From assembly GCF_900107695.1 (NCBI RefSeq), contig NZ_FNQP01000012.1:83831-137154 (forward strand): DNA of 53,324 nucleotides, given 5' to 3'. Below are positions 36,285-44,530 of this stretch, piece after piece; positions within the stretch are counted from its first letter, which is position 1, and every line of letters starts with the position of its first letter. The stretch comes from Thiothrix caldifontis. GTDB taxonomy: Bacteria > Pseudomonadota > Gammaproteobacteria > Thiotrichales > Thiotrichaceae. The position numbers were made by a program, and so were the translations under genes. Below the pieces are notes generated by a model, which worked only from the letters and a program-made list of their open reading frames with translations, was not told the origin of the DNA and did no database searches.

Positions 36285-37364
36285 ATGAGTTTGTCATTGG
36301 GTTGGCTACAACAATTAAAGCGGGCGTGGACTATCCCGGAGGTGATTGCTGAACGCTGTGTCCATAGCCGTTGCGAAGTGGCAAGTTGTACGCGTTGCGT
36401 GCAGGCTTGCCCGCATGAGGCTTGGTTGCTGGACGATACCAGCTTGAAGATTGATACCGCACGTTGTGATGGTTGCGGCTTGTGTGTCGCGGCTTGTACC
36501 GAGGCGGCGTTAGGGCAAACCTTGCTGCCCGCCTTGTGGCTGCTGGAAGGCAGGAAAACATTGCTGTTTGCTTGTGAATTTTCCGAGGAAGGAATCAATG
36601 GCGATGGCGTGGTTCCCTGTCTCCATGCAGTCACTTCCAGCCTATTGCTGGAGCATTACCGGGCGGGTTATCAACAGGTGTTGTCCTCTCGCGGCAAATG
36701 TGAAACCTGCCCGCGTTATGGGGGTAGGGATCTTTTTCGGGAACGGCTGACGCAGTTGAACAAGCTGCTGGCGAGCCGGGGTGTGGCTACTATGCGGCAC
36801 GCGGAAGGAAAATCCCCCCCTGCCCCCCTTTTGCAAAGAGGAGAGCAAGAGAGTGTGCTTACCCGACGCCGGTTCTTTCAGCAAGCTGTGACTTTTATGG
36901 TGGAGAAAGGCATGGAGCGGGTGGAAGCTTCTAGCCCGAAAACGGCGGTTCCGTTGCCGTGGGCGATACAACTTCCGGCGGTGACTGTAGGACAGCAGGC
37001 GTTATTCCCGTTTGTGCCAAAGCTGGATGTCGCTAGTTGCAACGGCTGTGATGCGTGCGTGCAGCTTTGCCCACATCAGGCACTGCAACTGGAAAAGCAC
37101 GAGGATGGGCGGGCGCTGGCTTATCGGATTCAGGCGGAACGTTGCACGGGGTGTGGGATTTGTGCGGATGTTTGTGAACGGGATGCGGTGAAGGTTAGGC
37201 AGATGGAGGACTGCGTGGGCAGCGGGGAAATTCTGCTGGTGCAGGCAACGTGTAAGGCATGTGGCAGCCGTTTTCATTACCCGGTGGATGGCAATGCGTT
37301 GCGGCAGTATTGCAGGATTTGTTCCCATACGAACCATTATCGGCAGTTGTTTCAGGTGTATTGA
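36285..37364 (+). CDS. multi-cluster ferredoxin-type protein with C-terminal zinc-ribbon-like motif
   Basis: Four ferredoxin motifs are visible in the 359 residues: CTRCVQACPHEAW, CDGCGLCVAAC, CNGCDACVQLCPHQAL and CTGCGICADVCERDAV. The C-terminus carries CKAC...CRIC like a zinc ribbon or rubredoxin. There is no membrane segment or N-terminal signal. A twin-arginine-like RRRFFQQAV lies in the middle (~residue 195), which could mean two ancestral proteins are fused. Residues ~176-187 (KSPPAPLLQRGE) come from a C-rich repeat-like insertion. It probably feeds or takes electrons, or helps mature the enzyme as NapF does. Confidence 0.8.
   Translation: MSLSLGWLQQLKRAWTIPEVIAERCVHSRCEVASCTRCVQACPHEAWLLDDTSLKIDTARCDGCGLCVAACTEAALGQTLLPALWLLEGRKTLLFACEFSEEGINGDGVVPCLHAVTSSLLLEHYRAGYQQVLSSRGKCETCPRYGGRDLFRERLTQLNKLLASRGVATMRHAEGKSPPAPLLQRGEQESVLTRRRFFQQAVTFMVEKGMERVEASSPKTAVPLPWAIQLPAVTVGQQALFPFVPKLDVASCNGCDACVQLCPHQALQLEKHEDGRALAYRIQAERCTGCGICADVCERDAVKVRQMEDCVGSGEILLVQATCKACGSRFHYPVDGNALRQYCRICSHTNHYRQLFQVY
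36810..36845. repeat. C-rich repeat-like insertion in the ferredoxin gene
   Basis: The run AAATCCCCCCCTGCCCCCCT followed by TTTGCAAAGAGGAG differs sharply from neighbouring codon use and translates as KSPPAPLLQRGE between two ferredoxin halves. It resembles dispersed hairpin-forming C-rich repeats. No second full copy is seen in the window; the hairpin at 31321 is similar in style. Confidence 0.5.
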
Positions 37365-37460
37365 TTACGTAATCGTTCATAATAGTGAATGATTCTGGCT
37401 AAAAGTGTTCATTTTTCTTGGCACTTTACTGCGTAATTGTTTCGGAAACGAGGGTACACC

Positions 37461-37820
37461 ATGACTAAATCCAACATCTTGCCGCTACTATCCTGCTGCT
37501 TTCTGGTCGCTTGCCAAACGCTTGGCACGGGAATGGCAGGTAAGGCTTCTTACTACGCTCAGCAATACCATGGTCGCCCGACTGCCAGCGGTGAACTGTA
37601 CAATATGTATGCCATGACCGCCGCCCACCCCAATTTGCCTTTCGGCACGTTGCTGCGCGTAACCAACCTGCAAAACGGGCGTTCTGTCATTGTGCGGGTG
37701 AATGACAGGGGGCCTTACAAAGCGGGGCGGGTTGTTGATGTGTCGTTGGCAGCAGCGGAACAGCTTGGGCTGATTCTGCCGGGTACGGCGGAGGTGCGAC
37801 TGGAAGTGGTGCTTGACTAA
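37461..37820 (+). CDS. RlpA-like lipoprotein (double-psi beta-barrel)
   Basis: The 119-residue product has a lipobox FLVACQTLG followed directly by one DPBB domain: GKASYYAQQYHGRPTASGE, MTAAHPNLPFGTLLRVTN, then VNDRGPYKAGRVVDVSLAAA. The catalytic Asp of lytic transglycosylases is present in NDRGP. There is no SPOR domain, so it is a short relative of septal RlpA. ATG 37461 has GAGGG seven bases upstream. It would act on peptidoglycan from the outer membrane. A relic of another gene abuts its stop codon. Confidence 0.88.
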   Translation: MTKSNILPLLSCCFLVACQTLGTGMAGKASYYAQQYHGRPTASGELYNMYAMTAAHPNLPFGTLLRVTNLQNGRSVIVRVNDRGPYKAGRVVDVSLAAAEQLGLILPGTAEVRLEVVLD

Positions 37821-37916
37821 CACACAATCAAAGCCCTGCTCGGTACGCAAACGGTTTGCCAAACACAGCACAAACTCACGATGCGCGTCATCATCATGGC
37901 TATAACTGATAAAAAC
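37820..37916 (-). pseudogene. remnant of a SEFIR-domain gene
   Basis: On the minus strand, GTT at 37916 opens VFISYSHDDDAHREFVLCLA then NRLRTEQGFDCV. This is the first strand and helix of SEFIR domains (consensus-like FISYSHD...W...LA..L...G.D). A TAG precedes it directly and homology stops after ~32 residues, at the end of the RlpA-like gene. Neither start nor C-terminus remains. SEFIR proteins are often part of toxin or immunity systems. The rest of the gene was probably deleted. Confidence 0.7.
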
Positions 37917-38269
37917 CTAGATTGGCTGAGACATAATCCGTCAATTCCCCTGTTCAAAATCCCTGCTGGATTAATAGCAGGATTTAGGCAAGGCTGAAAC
38001 CCATAAACTAGGTAAATACGACCTGTGCAACCGCTCATAGGCTGGCAGGCAACCCACCTTTCCGCTAACATTCCGCCCAGACTAATGCAGCACTGGAATA
38101 TGCCCTATTCGAGACATGGCAATTTTTCATAAACGGGATAAAATCCGAAGATGCAAAAGTCGGCTGGATGAGGCAGACGTCGATCCGTTGCTACCGGTTG
38201 CAGAAACGTCTGGACCTTATCCAGTTGACACCCAAACGCTGCGCATCGACCTTCACAAAAAGGAAACAC
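37917..38269. other. degenerate intergenic region
   Basis: No intact gene is seen between the SEFIR relic and osmC. A plus-strand stretch upstream of and in frame with osmC (about 38085-38200) reads like protein for ~40 residues (LEYALFETWQFFINGIKSED) but has no start or recognisable family. It may be another gene fragment or a long leader. Confidence 0.4.
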
Positions 38270-38689
38270 ATGGAAGCACAACCCAAAGATCCTCATACCG
38301 TTATTGTCAGTTTGCGTGATAAAGCGGATACCTACACCTGCGACATTAACGCGGGCAAGCACCAAATGGTTGCCGACGAACCCGTACCGCTGGGTGGTGA
38401 TGACTTAGGGGCTGCGCCATATCAATACCTAAAAGCTGCATTAGGCTCATGCACTGCCATGACCATCCGCATGTATGCTGAGCGCAAGAAATGGCCCGTC
38501 GAAAACGTCATTGTCACCTTGCGCCACAGCCGCGATGCCAATAAACAAAGTGCGTTTGAGCGCGACATCCAAATTCTCGGTGAACTTACCGCTGACCAGC
38601 GCGAACGTTTGTTAGACATTGCCGACCGTTGCCCCGTTCACAAAACCTTGAGCCACGGTGCTACTATTCTCAGTAAACTGATTGATTAA
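38270..38689 (+). CDS. OsmC-family protein
   Basis: The 139-residue product has the two family cysteines, in ALGSCTAMTIRMYAERK and DRCPVHKTLSH, and GGDDLGAAPYQYLKAAL before the first. OsmC/Ohr-type proteins reduce organic hydroperoxides through these cysteines. The sequence resembles the OsmC-like (YhfA) branch more than Ohr. ATG 38270 is chosen for AAGGA five bases upstream; the frame is open further upstream. It is 18 bases before cysS. Confidence 0.9.
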   Translation: MEAQPKDPHTVIVSLRDKADTYTCDINAGKHQMVADEPVPLGGDDLGAAPYQYLKAALGSCTAMTIRMYAERKKWPVENVIVTLRHSRDANKQSAFERDIQILGELTADQRERLLDIADRCPVHKTLSHGATILSKLID

Positions 38690-38707
38690 CCCTGTTGAAG
38701 AAGCCTC

Positions 38708-40093
38708 ATGTTACACATTTACAACAGCCTGACCCGCCAGAAAGAAGTCTTCAAACCCATCGAACCCAGACAAGTACGCATGTACGTGTGCGGGATGACG
38801 GTTTACGATTACTGTCATTTGGGTCATGCACGGGTCATGGTGGTCTTTGACACGGTATACCGTTACCTCAAAACCAGTGGGTACGCAGTGGAATACGTCC
38901 GTAATATCACTGACATTGACGATAAGATCATCAAACGTGCGGCTGAAAACGGCGAGCCGATGGACGTGCTGACCCAACGTTTCATCGATGCCATGCACGC
39001 AGACGAAGATGCACTCAACGTCTTACGCCCTGATGCCGAACCCCGCGCTACCGGTAACGTCCAGGAAATGCTGGACATGATTCAGGTCTTGCTCGACAAA
39101 GGCATGGCATACCAAGGCAAAAACGGCGACGTGTATTACGATGTCTCCAAATTCGCAGGCTACGGCAAACTCTCCGGGCGCAAGCTGGACGAGTTACGGG
39201 CTGGCGAACGGGTTGCTGTCGATGAAATCAAAGATGACCCGCTGGATTTTGTCTTGTGGAAAGCAGTAAAACCGGGCGAACCGGCATGGGATGCGCCTTG
39301 GGGACAAGGACGCCCCGGCTGGCACATCGAATGCTCCGCCATGTCGCAAAAGCTGCTGGGGGATCATTTTGACATCCACGGTGGCGGCAGTGATTTGCAG
39401 TTCCCGCACCATGAGAACGAAATCGCCCAAAGCGAAGGTTGCACGGGGCATAAGCACGTCAATTACTGGATGCACAACGGCTTCATTCGCGTCAACGATG
39501 AGAAGATGTCGAAGTCGCTGAACAATTTCTTCACGATCCGTGAAGTCTTGAAAGACTACAAAGCCGCTGAAGTGCGTTTTTTCATCTTAAACAGTCATTA
39601 CCGCAGCCAGTTAAATTACGGCACTGATCAGTTGGATGCAGCGCGGGCATCGTTGTCACGCCTGTACACCGCTATCCGTGGTTTGCCGGAATCAGGGCCT
39701 GCGGCTTACACCTATTATGAAAACCGTTTCATTGCCGCCATGGATGACGATTTCAACACACCAGAAGCCATTGCTGTACTATTTGAACTCGCCAGTGACA
39801 TTAACCGTATCCGTAAAACTCAAAGTGATGCGGCGGCAGCAGCTCTTGGGGCATTGTTGCAACGCCTTGGTAATGTGCTCGGTTTATTGCAAGATGACCC
39901 CGAAAGCTGGTTCAAAGGCTCAGCAGATGCGGGTGGTTTGGATGATGTGGCGATTGAAACCCTGATTCAACAACGCCTAGATGCCCGCAAAGCCAAACAA
40001 TGGGCAGAATCCGACCGCATCCGTGACGCACTCAAAGCACAAGGCATTATTCTGGAAGACGGTGCGAACGGCACAACCTGGAAACGAGTATAA
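38708..40093 (+). CDS. cysS: cysteinyl-tRNA synthetase
   Basis: The 461-residue product is full length. Class I motifs are HLGHARVMV (HIGH) and KMSKSLNN. The zinc-binding Cys/His set is [15 protein letters not shown], and [11 protein letters not shown]. It charges tRNA-Cys in the cytoplasm. The oxidoreductase gene starts two bases after its stop, so the two are probably co-transcribed. Confidence 0.98.
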   Translation: MLHIYNSLTRQKEVFKPIEPRQVRMYVCGMTVYDYCHLGHARVMVVFDTVYRYLKTSGYAVEYVRNITDIDDKIIKRAAENGEPMDVLTQRFIDAMHADEDALNVLRPDAEPRATGNVQEMLDMIQVLLDKGMAYQGKNGDVYYDVSKFAGYGKLSGRKLDELRAGERVAVDEIKDDPLDFVLWKAVKPGEPAWDAPWGQGRPGWHIECSAMSQKLLGDHFDIHGGGSDLQFPHHENEIAQSEGCTGHKHVNYWMHNGFIRVNDEKMSKSLNNFFTIREVLKDYKAAEVRFFILNSHYRSQLNYGTDQLDAARASLSRLYTAIRGLPESGPAAYTYYENRFIAAMDDDFNTPEAIAVLFELASDINRIRKTQSDAAAAALGALLQRLGNVLGLLQDDPESWFKGSADAGGLDDVAIETLIQQRLDARKAKQWAESDRIRDALKAQGIILEDGANGTTWKRV

Positions 40094-40095
40094 AC

Positions 40096-41223
40096 ATGAA
40101 AAACATTACGATTATTGGGGCAGGTTTTGCTGCCCTGAGTGCGGTACGCGCATTACGCCAGCACGATAAGTCAGTAGCAATCACCGTGATTGCACCGCGT
40201 GCGGAATTGCACTATTTGCCGGGAATTATCTGGATTCCCAATGGTTTGCGTACCCGCGAAGATTTGACCGTACCGCTGGCTAACTTCTTCAAGCGCATGG
40301 ACGTCAAATTCCACCAAGGCAATGTTACAGGGCTACGCGATGGCGGGCGAATTGTTGAAACCGATCAGGGGGATGTCGCTAATGATGGCCTGATCATCGC
40401 ATCTGGCGGACGCTTCATCAAAAAACTGCCCGGTATCGAACATGCCATTACCCCCTGCGAAGGCATCAGCGCAGCGGAGAAAATCCGCGACCGCTTGAAA
40501 GAAATGCAGGGTGGCACCATCGCCGTGGGTTTCGCAGGCAACCCGAATGAACCAAGTGCCATGCGGGGCGGCCCCATGTTCGAGTTTCTGTTTGGTATTG
40601 ATACCTTGCTGCGCCAGCAAAACCGCCGCGACAAATTCCACTTGGTATTCTTCAGCCCTGCCCCGCAGCCCGGCAATCGCCTTGGCCCCAAAGCCATGTC
40701 CGGCTTACTCTCTGAAATGGGTAAACGCGAAATCGAAACGCACCTTGGTCACAAGATGAAAAGCTTTACCGCTGAGAAAGTGACGACCGAAGGTGGCGAA
40801 TTCAACGCTGACCTGATCCTGTTCATGCCGGGCATGACGGGCAATCTGTGGTTCGACAACACCACCCTGCCCCGTTCTGCTGGCGGCTTGCTCCAAGCCA
40901 ACCAACATTGCAAAGTAGACGGTTGGGACAAGGTTTACGTAGCGGGTGATTCCGGCAGTTTCCCAGGCCCCGACTGGATGCCCAAACAAGCACACATGGC
41001 GGATTTGCAGGCAGAAGCTGCGGCTAAAAACCTGCTAGGTGAGTTAAATGGTGGCTCCACCAATGCAACATTCAAGGTAGAACTCGTCTGTATCGTCGAT
41101 TCAGTCAATAAAGGCACCTTGGTCGCACGAACTGAAAAACGTTCACTGGTATTACCGTCTTGTCGCGTATTTCACTGGATGAAACGCGGCTTTGAGTGGT
41201 GGTATCTGCGGCAGTACCGTTAA
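40096..41223 (+). CDS. sulfide:quinone oxidoreductase-like FAD flavoprotein
   Basis: The 375-residue product has the FAD-binding motif ITIIGAGFAALSAVRAL, then an SQR-type LHYLPGIIWIPNGL. The second nucleotide-binding half has GTIAVGFAGNP, and the C-terminal FAD loop is VYVAGDSGSFPGPDWMPKQA. Possible active-site cysteines are in ITPCEGIS and VELVCIVD; the third Cys of classical SQR is not obvious. It ends with an amphipathic Trp/Tyr-rich helix (FHWMKRGFEWWYLRQYR) fit for membrane attachment. It is probably a sulfide-oxidising or related type II NADH-dehydrogenase-like enzyme. It overlaps the next gene by one base. Confidence 0.78.
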   Translation: MKNITIIGAGFAALSAVRALRQHDKSVAITVIAPRAELHYLPGIIWIPNGLRTREDLTVPLANFFKRMDVKFHQGNVTGLRDGGRIVETDQGDVANDGLIIASGGRFIKKLPGIEHAITPCEGISAAEKIRDRLKEMQGGTIAVGFAGNPNEPSAMRGGPMFEFLFGIDTLLRQQNRRDKFHLVFFSPAPQPGNRLGPKAMSGLLSEMGKREIETHLGHKMKSFTAEKVTTEGGEFNADLILFMPGMTGNLWFDNTTLPRSAGGLLQANQHCKVDGWDKVYVAGDSGSFPGPDWMPKQAHMADLQAEAAAKNLLGELNGGSTNATFKVELVCIVDSVNKGTLVARTEKRSLVLPSCRVFHWMKRGFEWWYLRQYR

Positions 41224-41912
41224 TGCCCAACCAACAACTTCGTAGCAAAAAGAAAACCCTGCTCAGTTGGAGCAGCGGTAAAGATAGTGCGTGGGCGTTA
41301 CATGTGTTGCAACAAGACCCTAGCATTGAACTGGTTGGCTTGTTTACGCTGATTGAGCAGAAACACAACCGTGCTTCCATGCACGATACCCGTATCGAAA
41401 TGTTGCATCGTCAAGCAGAAGCAGCGGGGTTGCCGATTGAGTTAGTGTTCTTGCCCGATGAATGCAGCAATGATCAATACGATGCCATCATGCAGGAATA
41501 CATCGCTACTGCGGCTCATCATCAGGTGGAATGCATGGCCTTTGGTGATCTGTTTGTGAATGAAATCCGCCAATACCGCGAACGGCAACTGCAAGGCAGC
41601 GGCATTAGCCCGCTGTTCCCACTGTGGGGTATGTGTACGCGGTATTTGGTCGAAGCCATGCTTTCTGCAGGGTTACACGCGCACATTAGCAGCGTTGACC
41701 TGAATAAGCTTCCGGCACATATTGCTGGCAAACGTTGGTCTAAAGACGTGATTGCCAGCTTCCCTGATGACTGTCATCCGTGTGGGGAAAACGGTGAAAT
41801 TCATACTGTGGTAGTGGCTGGCCCCATGTTCAAAAAACACATTCCGGTAAATGTCGGTACGGTTATTGAGCGCAATGGGTTTGCTTATGCGGATATTATT
41901 CCATTGGGCTGA
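41223..41912 (+). CDS. Dph6-like ATP-binding protein (adenine nucleotide alpha-hydrolase fold)
   Basis: The PP-loop LLSWSSGKDSAWALHVLQ is at the N-terminus, followed by the diphthine-ammonia-ligase family blocks LPDECSNDQYDAIMQEYI, MAFGDLFVNEIRQYRE and HPCGENGEIHTVVVAGPMF. Bacteria lack diphthamide, so the substrate differs from the archaeal/eukaryal enzyme; an amidation is likely. Its ATG overlaps the stop of the flavoprotein gene (TAATG), which suggests co-expression. Confidence 0.85.
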   Translation: MPNQQLRSKKKTLLSWSSGKDSAWALHVLQQDPSIELVGLFTLIEQKHNRASMHDTRIEMLHRQAEAAGLPIELVFLPDECSNDQYDAIMQEYIATAAHHQVECMAFGDLFVNEIRQYRERQLQGSGISPLFPLWGMCTRYLVEAMLSAGLHAHISSVDLNKLPAHIAGKRWSKDVIASFPDDCHPCGENGEIHTVVVAGPMFKKHIPVNVGTVIERNGFAYADIIPLG

Positions 41913-41928
41913 TACGTATAAAAACGCA

Positions 41929-41956
41929 AAAGGCCAGTCATTTCTGACTAGCCTTT
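41929..41956. terminator. hairpin terminator between the Dph6-like gene and tRNA-Leu
   Basis: AAAGGCCAGTCA and TGACTAGCCTTT form a 12-bp stem with one mismatch and a four-base loop. On the minus strand the mismatch becomes a wobble pair and a T run follows, so it best serves the tRNA gene but may work in both directions. Confidence 0.75.
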
Positions 41957-41962
41957 AAATTT

Positions 41963-42049
41963 TGGTGCCGGGAAGAGGACTCGAACCTCCACGGGGTTAC
42001 CCCCACTAATACCTGAAACTAGCGCGTCTACCAATTCCGCCATCTCGGC
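41963..42049 (-). tRNA. tRNA-Leu (anticodon CAG)
   Basis: The 87-base gene starts GCCGAGATGGCGGAATTGG and ends with encoded CCA. It has the long variable arm of tRNA-Leu (GGGGGTAACCCC region), the D-loop GGTAGACGC and T-loop GGTTCGAGTCC. The anticodon stem-loop CTAGT-TTCAGGT-ATTAG gives CAG, reading CUG. Confidence 0.97.
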
Positions 42050-42083
42050 AATTCACAAAGCAGTAATGCCTTGCGAGACGCGA

Positions 42084-42112
42084 AATATATAGCGCTCACA
42101 GCATCTTGTCAA
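42084..42112 (-). promoter_or_regulatory. sigma-70 promoter of tRNA-Leu
   Basis: On the minus strand, TTGACA (42112-42107) and TATATT (42089-42084) are 17 bases apart, followed by a G/C-rich discriminator as in stable RNA promoters. The start would be near 42077, about 28 bases before the tRNA. Confidence 0.88.
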
Positions 42113-42190
42113 ACACCAAACCGCGTTTTTATTACATTTTTTTGGTACAATGCTCGCAGACAACAGCACAAACCACAAAAGGACGATTTT

Positions 42191-44530
42191 TTGAAGTTTA
42201 ACGATCCCCATAGCCAGCGCGAAGCCGAGAAATACGAAAACCCCATCCCTAGCCGTGAAGTCATTCTCTCTGTGTTGACAGAACGCGGGCAGCCGCTGGA
42301 CTTTGTGACCCTTGCAGACGCCTTGCATTTATATGACGAGCGTGACACTGACGCGCTGAAAAAACGCCTACGTGCCATGGAGCGTGACGGGCAATTACTC
42401 TATAACCGCCGCCGCCAGTATGTCCCCATCGAACGCACCGACCTGATTGCCGGGCGCGTCATTGGTCATCCCGATGGTTTTGGTTTTCTGAAACCGGATG
42501 ATGGCACACCCGACCTTTTCCTACACGCCAAGCAAATGCATGGTTTAATGCACGGTGACCGTGCTCTATGCAGTGTGCGTGGCCTTGATCCCAAAGGCCG
42601 CCGCGAAGGTGCAGTCGTCGAAGTGCTGGAACGTGGCACAACCCAAGTCGTCGGGCGTTATTTTATTGAAGGCAATATCGGTTTTGTCACCCCTGACAAC
42701 TCGCGGATTAGCCAAGACATTCTCATCCCAGCGGAAGCTGCTGGTAACGCCCAACCCGGTCAAATCGTGGTTGCGGCAATTGTCGAACAACCCTCCAAAC
42801 GTGCCCAGCCCAGCGGCAAAATTGTCGAAGTACTTGGCGATCACATGGCTCCCGGCATGGAAATTGACGTTGCGATCCGCAGCCATCAGCTTCCTCACGA
42901 CTGGTCAGCCGAAATTCGTGAAGAAGCCGATCAATTTGGCTACGAAGTCGCCGAAGCCGACAAACTCAACCGTGAAGACTTACGTGATACCCCCTTCGTT
43001 ACCATAGACGGCGAAGATGCCAAAGATTTCGATGACGCAGTGTATTGCGAACGTGATGGCAACGGCTGGCGCTTACTGGTCGCCATTGCCGATGTCTCCC
43101 ACTACGTCAAAGCCGATTCAGCGATTGGTCAAGAAGCCACAGAACGCGGCACATCCGTGTATTTTCCCGGCAAAGTTATCCCAATGTTGCCTGAAATTCT
43201 GTCCAACGGTCTATGTTCTCTCAACCCACACGTAGACCGTCTGTGCATGATTTGCGACATTCAAATCGGCGCACGCGGCAAACTGATCAGTTACCAATTT
43301 GTCGAAGGCGTCATGCATTCCGCCGCCCGCCTCACTTACACAGAGATGGCAAAAATCGTGGTTGACCGCGATATGGAAGCTCGCCGCAAGCACACACCTG
43401 AACTGTGCGAACACCTTGATGACTTGTATTCGCTCTATAAAGTCCTCCGCAAAGCGCGTGACCGTCGTGGTGCAATCGACTTTGAAACCGCTGAAACCCG
43501 CATCGTCTTCGATGCCGAACGCAAAATCGAAGCGATTATCCCCACCGAACGCAACGATGCCCACAAGCTGATTGAAGAATGCATGATTCTCGCCAATGTG
43601 TGCGCCGCTACGTACTTAAGCAAGTACAAAATCCCCGCATTGCACCGTGCCCATAAAGGCCCTACGCCAGAAAAACTGGCCGATTTACACCAATTCCTCG
43701 CGAGCCTAGCCTTAACGCTTGATGGCGGTGAAAACCCCACGCCAAACGATTACACCAAATTGCTCAATAGTTTAGAAGGACGCCCCGACAAGCACATGAT
43801 TCAAACCGTGCTGTTGCGATCCATGTCGCAAGCGGTTTACAGCCCTGAATCCGATGGGCATTTCGGCTTAGCACAAACGCATTACGCGCATTTCACTTCC
43901 CCCATTCGCCGCTACCCTGACTTGTTGGTACACCGCGCCATCCGTCACTTAGTGCGTGGTGGAAAAGTGAAAGATTACCAATACACGCACAAAGAAATGG
44001 TAGCGCTAGGTGAACACTGCTCCATGACGGAACGACGTGCCGATGACGCTACCCGTGATGTAACCGCATGGCTTAAATGCGAATACATGCAGGAACACAT
44101 TGGTGAAAGCTTCAGCGGTATCATTACAGGCGTTACCGGGTTTGGGCTGTTTGTGGAACTCAGCGACATCTACGTAGAAGGGCTGGTTCATATCACCGCT
44201 TTGACCAGCGATTATTACCATTTCGACCCCGCCCATCATCGTTTGACCGGTGAAAACTCTGGGCGCATCTACCGCTTGGGCGACACCATCCATGTCACCG
44301 TGGCACGAGTAGACTTAGATGAACGCAAAATTGATTTCGTACTAGCCAAAGTGGATGGCGAAGCTACAGCCGACCGTACCAAAAAGCCCAACGGCAAAAG
44401 CCGCAAGCCTGCTACCAGCAAAGGCAAAGTGGAACACGCCTCTAAAACCGATCCCACAGCCAGCCAAAAACCTGCCAGTAAGAAAAAACCGGCAAGCAAA
44501 AAACCCCGTAAGAAGAAACCAAACGTCTAA
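42191..44530 (+). CDS. rnr: ribonuclease R
   Basis: Domain order: N-terminal helix-turn-helix (EVILSVLTERGQPLDFVTLADAL), two cold-shock-like domains, and the RNB catalytic domain with DGEDAKDFDDAVYCE (metal-binding aspartates). An S1 domain (FSGIITGVTGFGLFVELSDI) and a long Lys-rich tail of ~45 residues complete it. It degrades structured RNA 3' to 5'. TTG 42191 is chosen because AAAGGA precedes it and the product then begins like other RNase R (NDPHSQREAEKYENPIPSRE). TACAAT at 42146 may be its -10 box. It is coupled to rlmB. Confidence 0.95.
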   Translation: MKFNDPHSQREAEKYENPIPSREVILSVLTERGQPLDFVTLADALHLYDERDTDALKKRLRAMERDGQLLYNRRRQYVPIERTDLIAGRVIGHPDGFGFLKPDDGTPDLFLHAKQMHGLMHGDRALCSVRGLDPKGRREGAVVEVLERGTTQVVGRYFIEGNIGFVTPDNSRISQDILIPAEAAGNAQPGQIVVAAIVEQPSKRAQPSGKIVEVLGDHMAPGMEIDVAIRSHQLPHDWSAEIREEADQFGYEVAEADKLNREDLRDTPFVTIDGEDAKDFDDAVYCERDGNGWRLLVAIADVSHYVKADSAIGQEATERGTSVYFPGKVIPMLPEILSNGLCSLNPHVDRLCMICDIQIGARGKLISYQFVEGVMHSAARLTYTEMAKIVVDRDMEARRKHTPELCEHLDDLYSLYKVLRKARDRRGAIDFETAETRIVFDAERKIEAIIPTERNDAHKLIEECMILANVCAATYLSKYKIPALHRAHKGPTPEKLADLHQFLASLALTLDGGENPTPNDYTKLLNSLEGRPDKHMIQTVLLRSMSQAVYSPESDGHFGLAQTHYAHFTSPIRRYPDLLVHRAIRHLVRGGKVKDYQYTHKEMVALGEHCSMTERRADDATRDVTAWLKCEYMQEHIGESFSGIITGVTGFGLFVELSDIYVEGLVHITALTSDYYHFDPAHHRLTGENSGRIYRLGDTIHVTVARVDLDERKIDFVLAKVDGEATADRTKKPNGKSRKPATSKGKVEHASKTDPTASQKPASKKKPASKKPRKKKPNV

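Noticed and set aside
38116-38319. Plus-strand frame in the osmC upstream region as a gene
   Set aside because: No ribosome binding site and no family, and it overlaps the osmC start in another frame.
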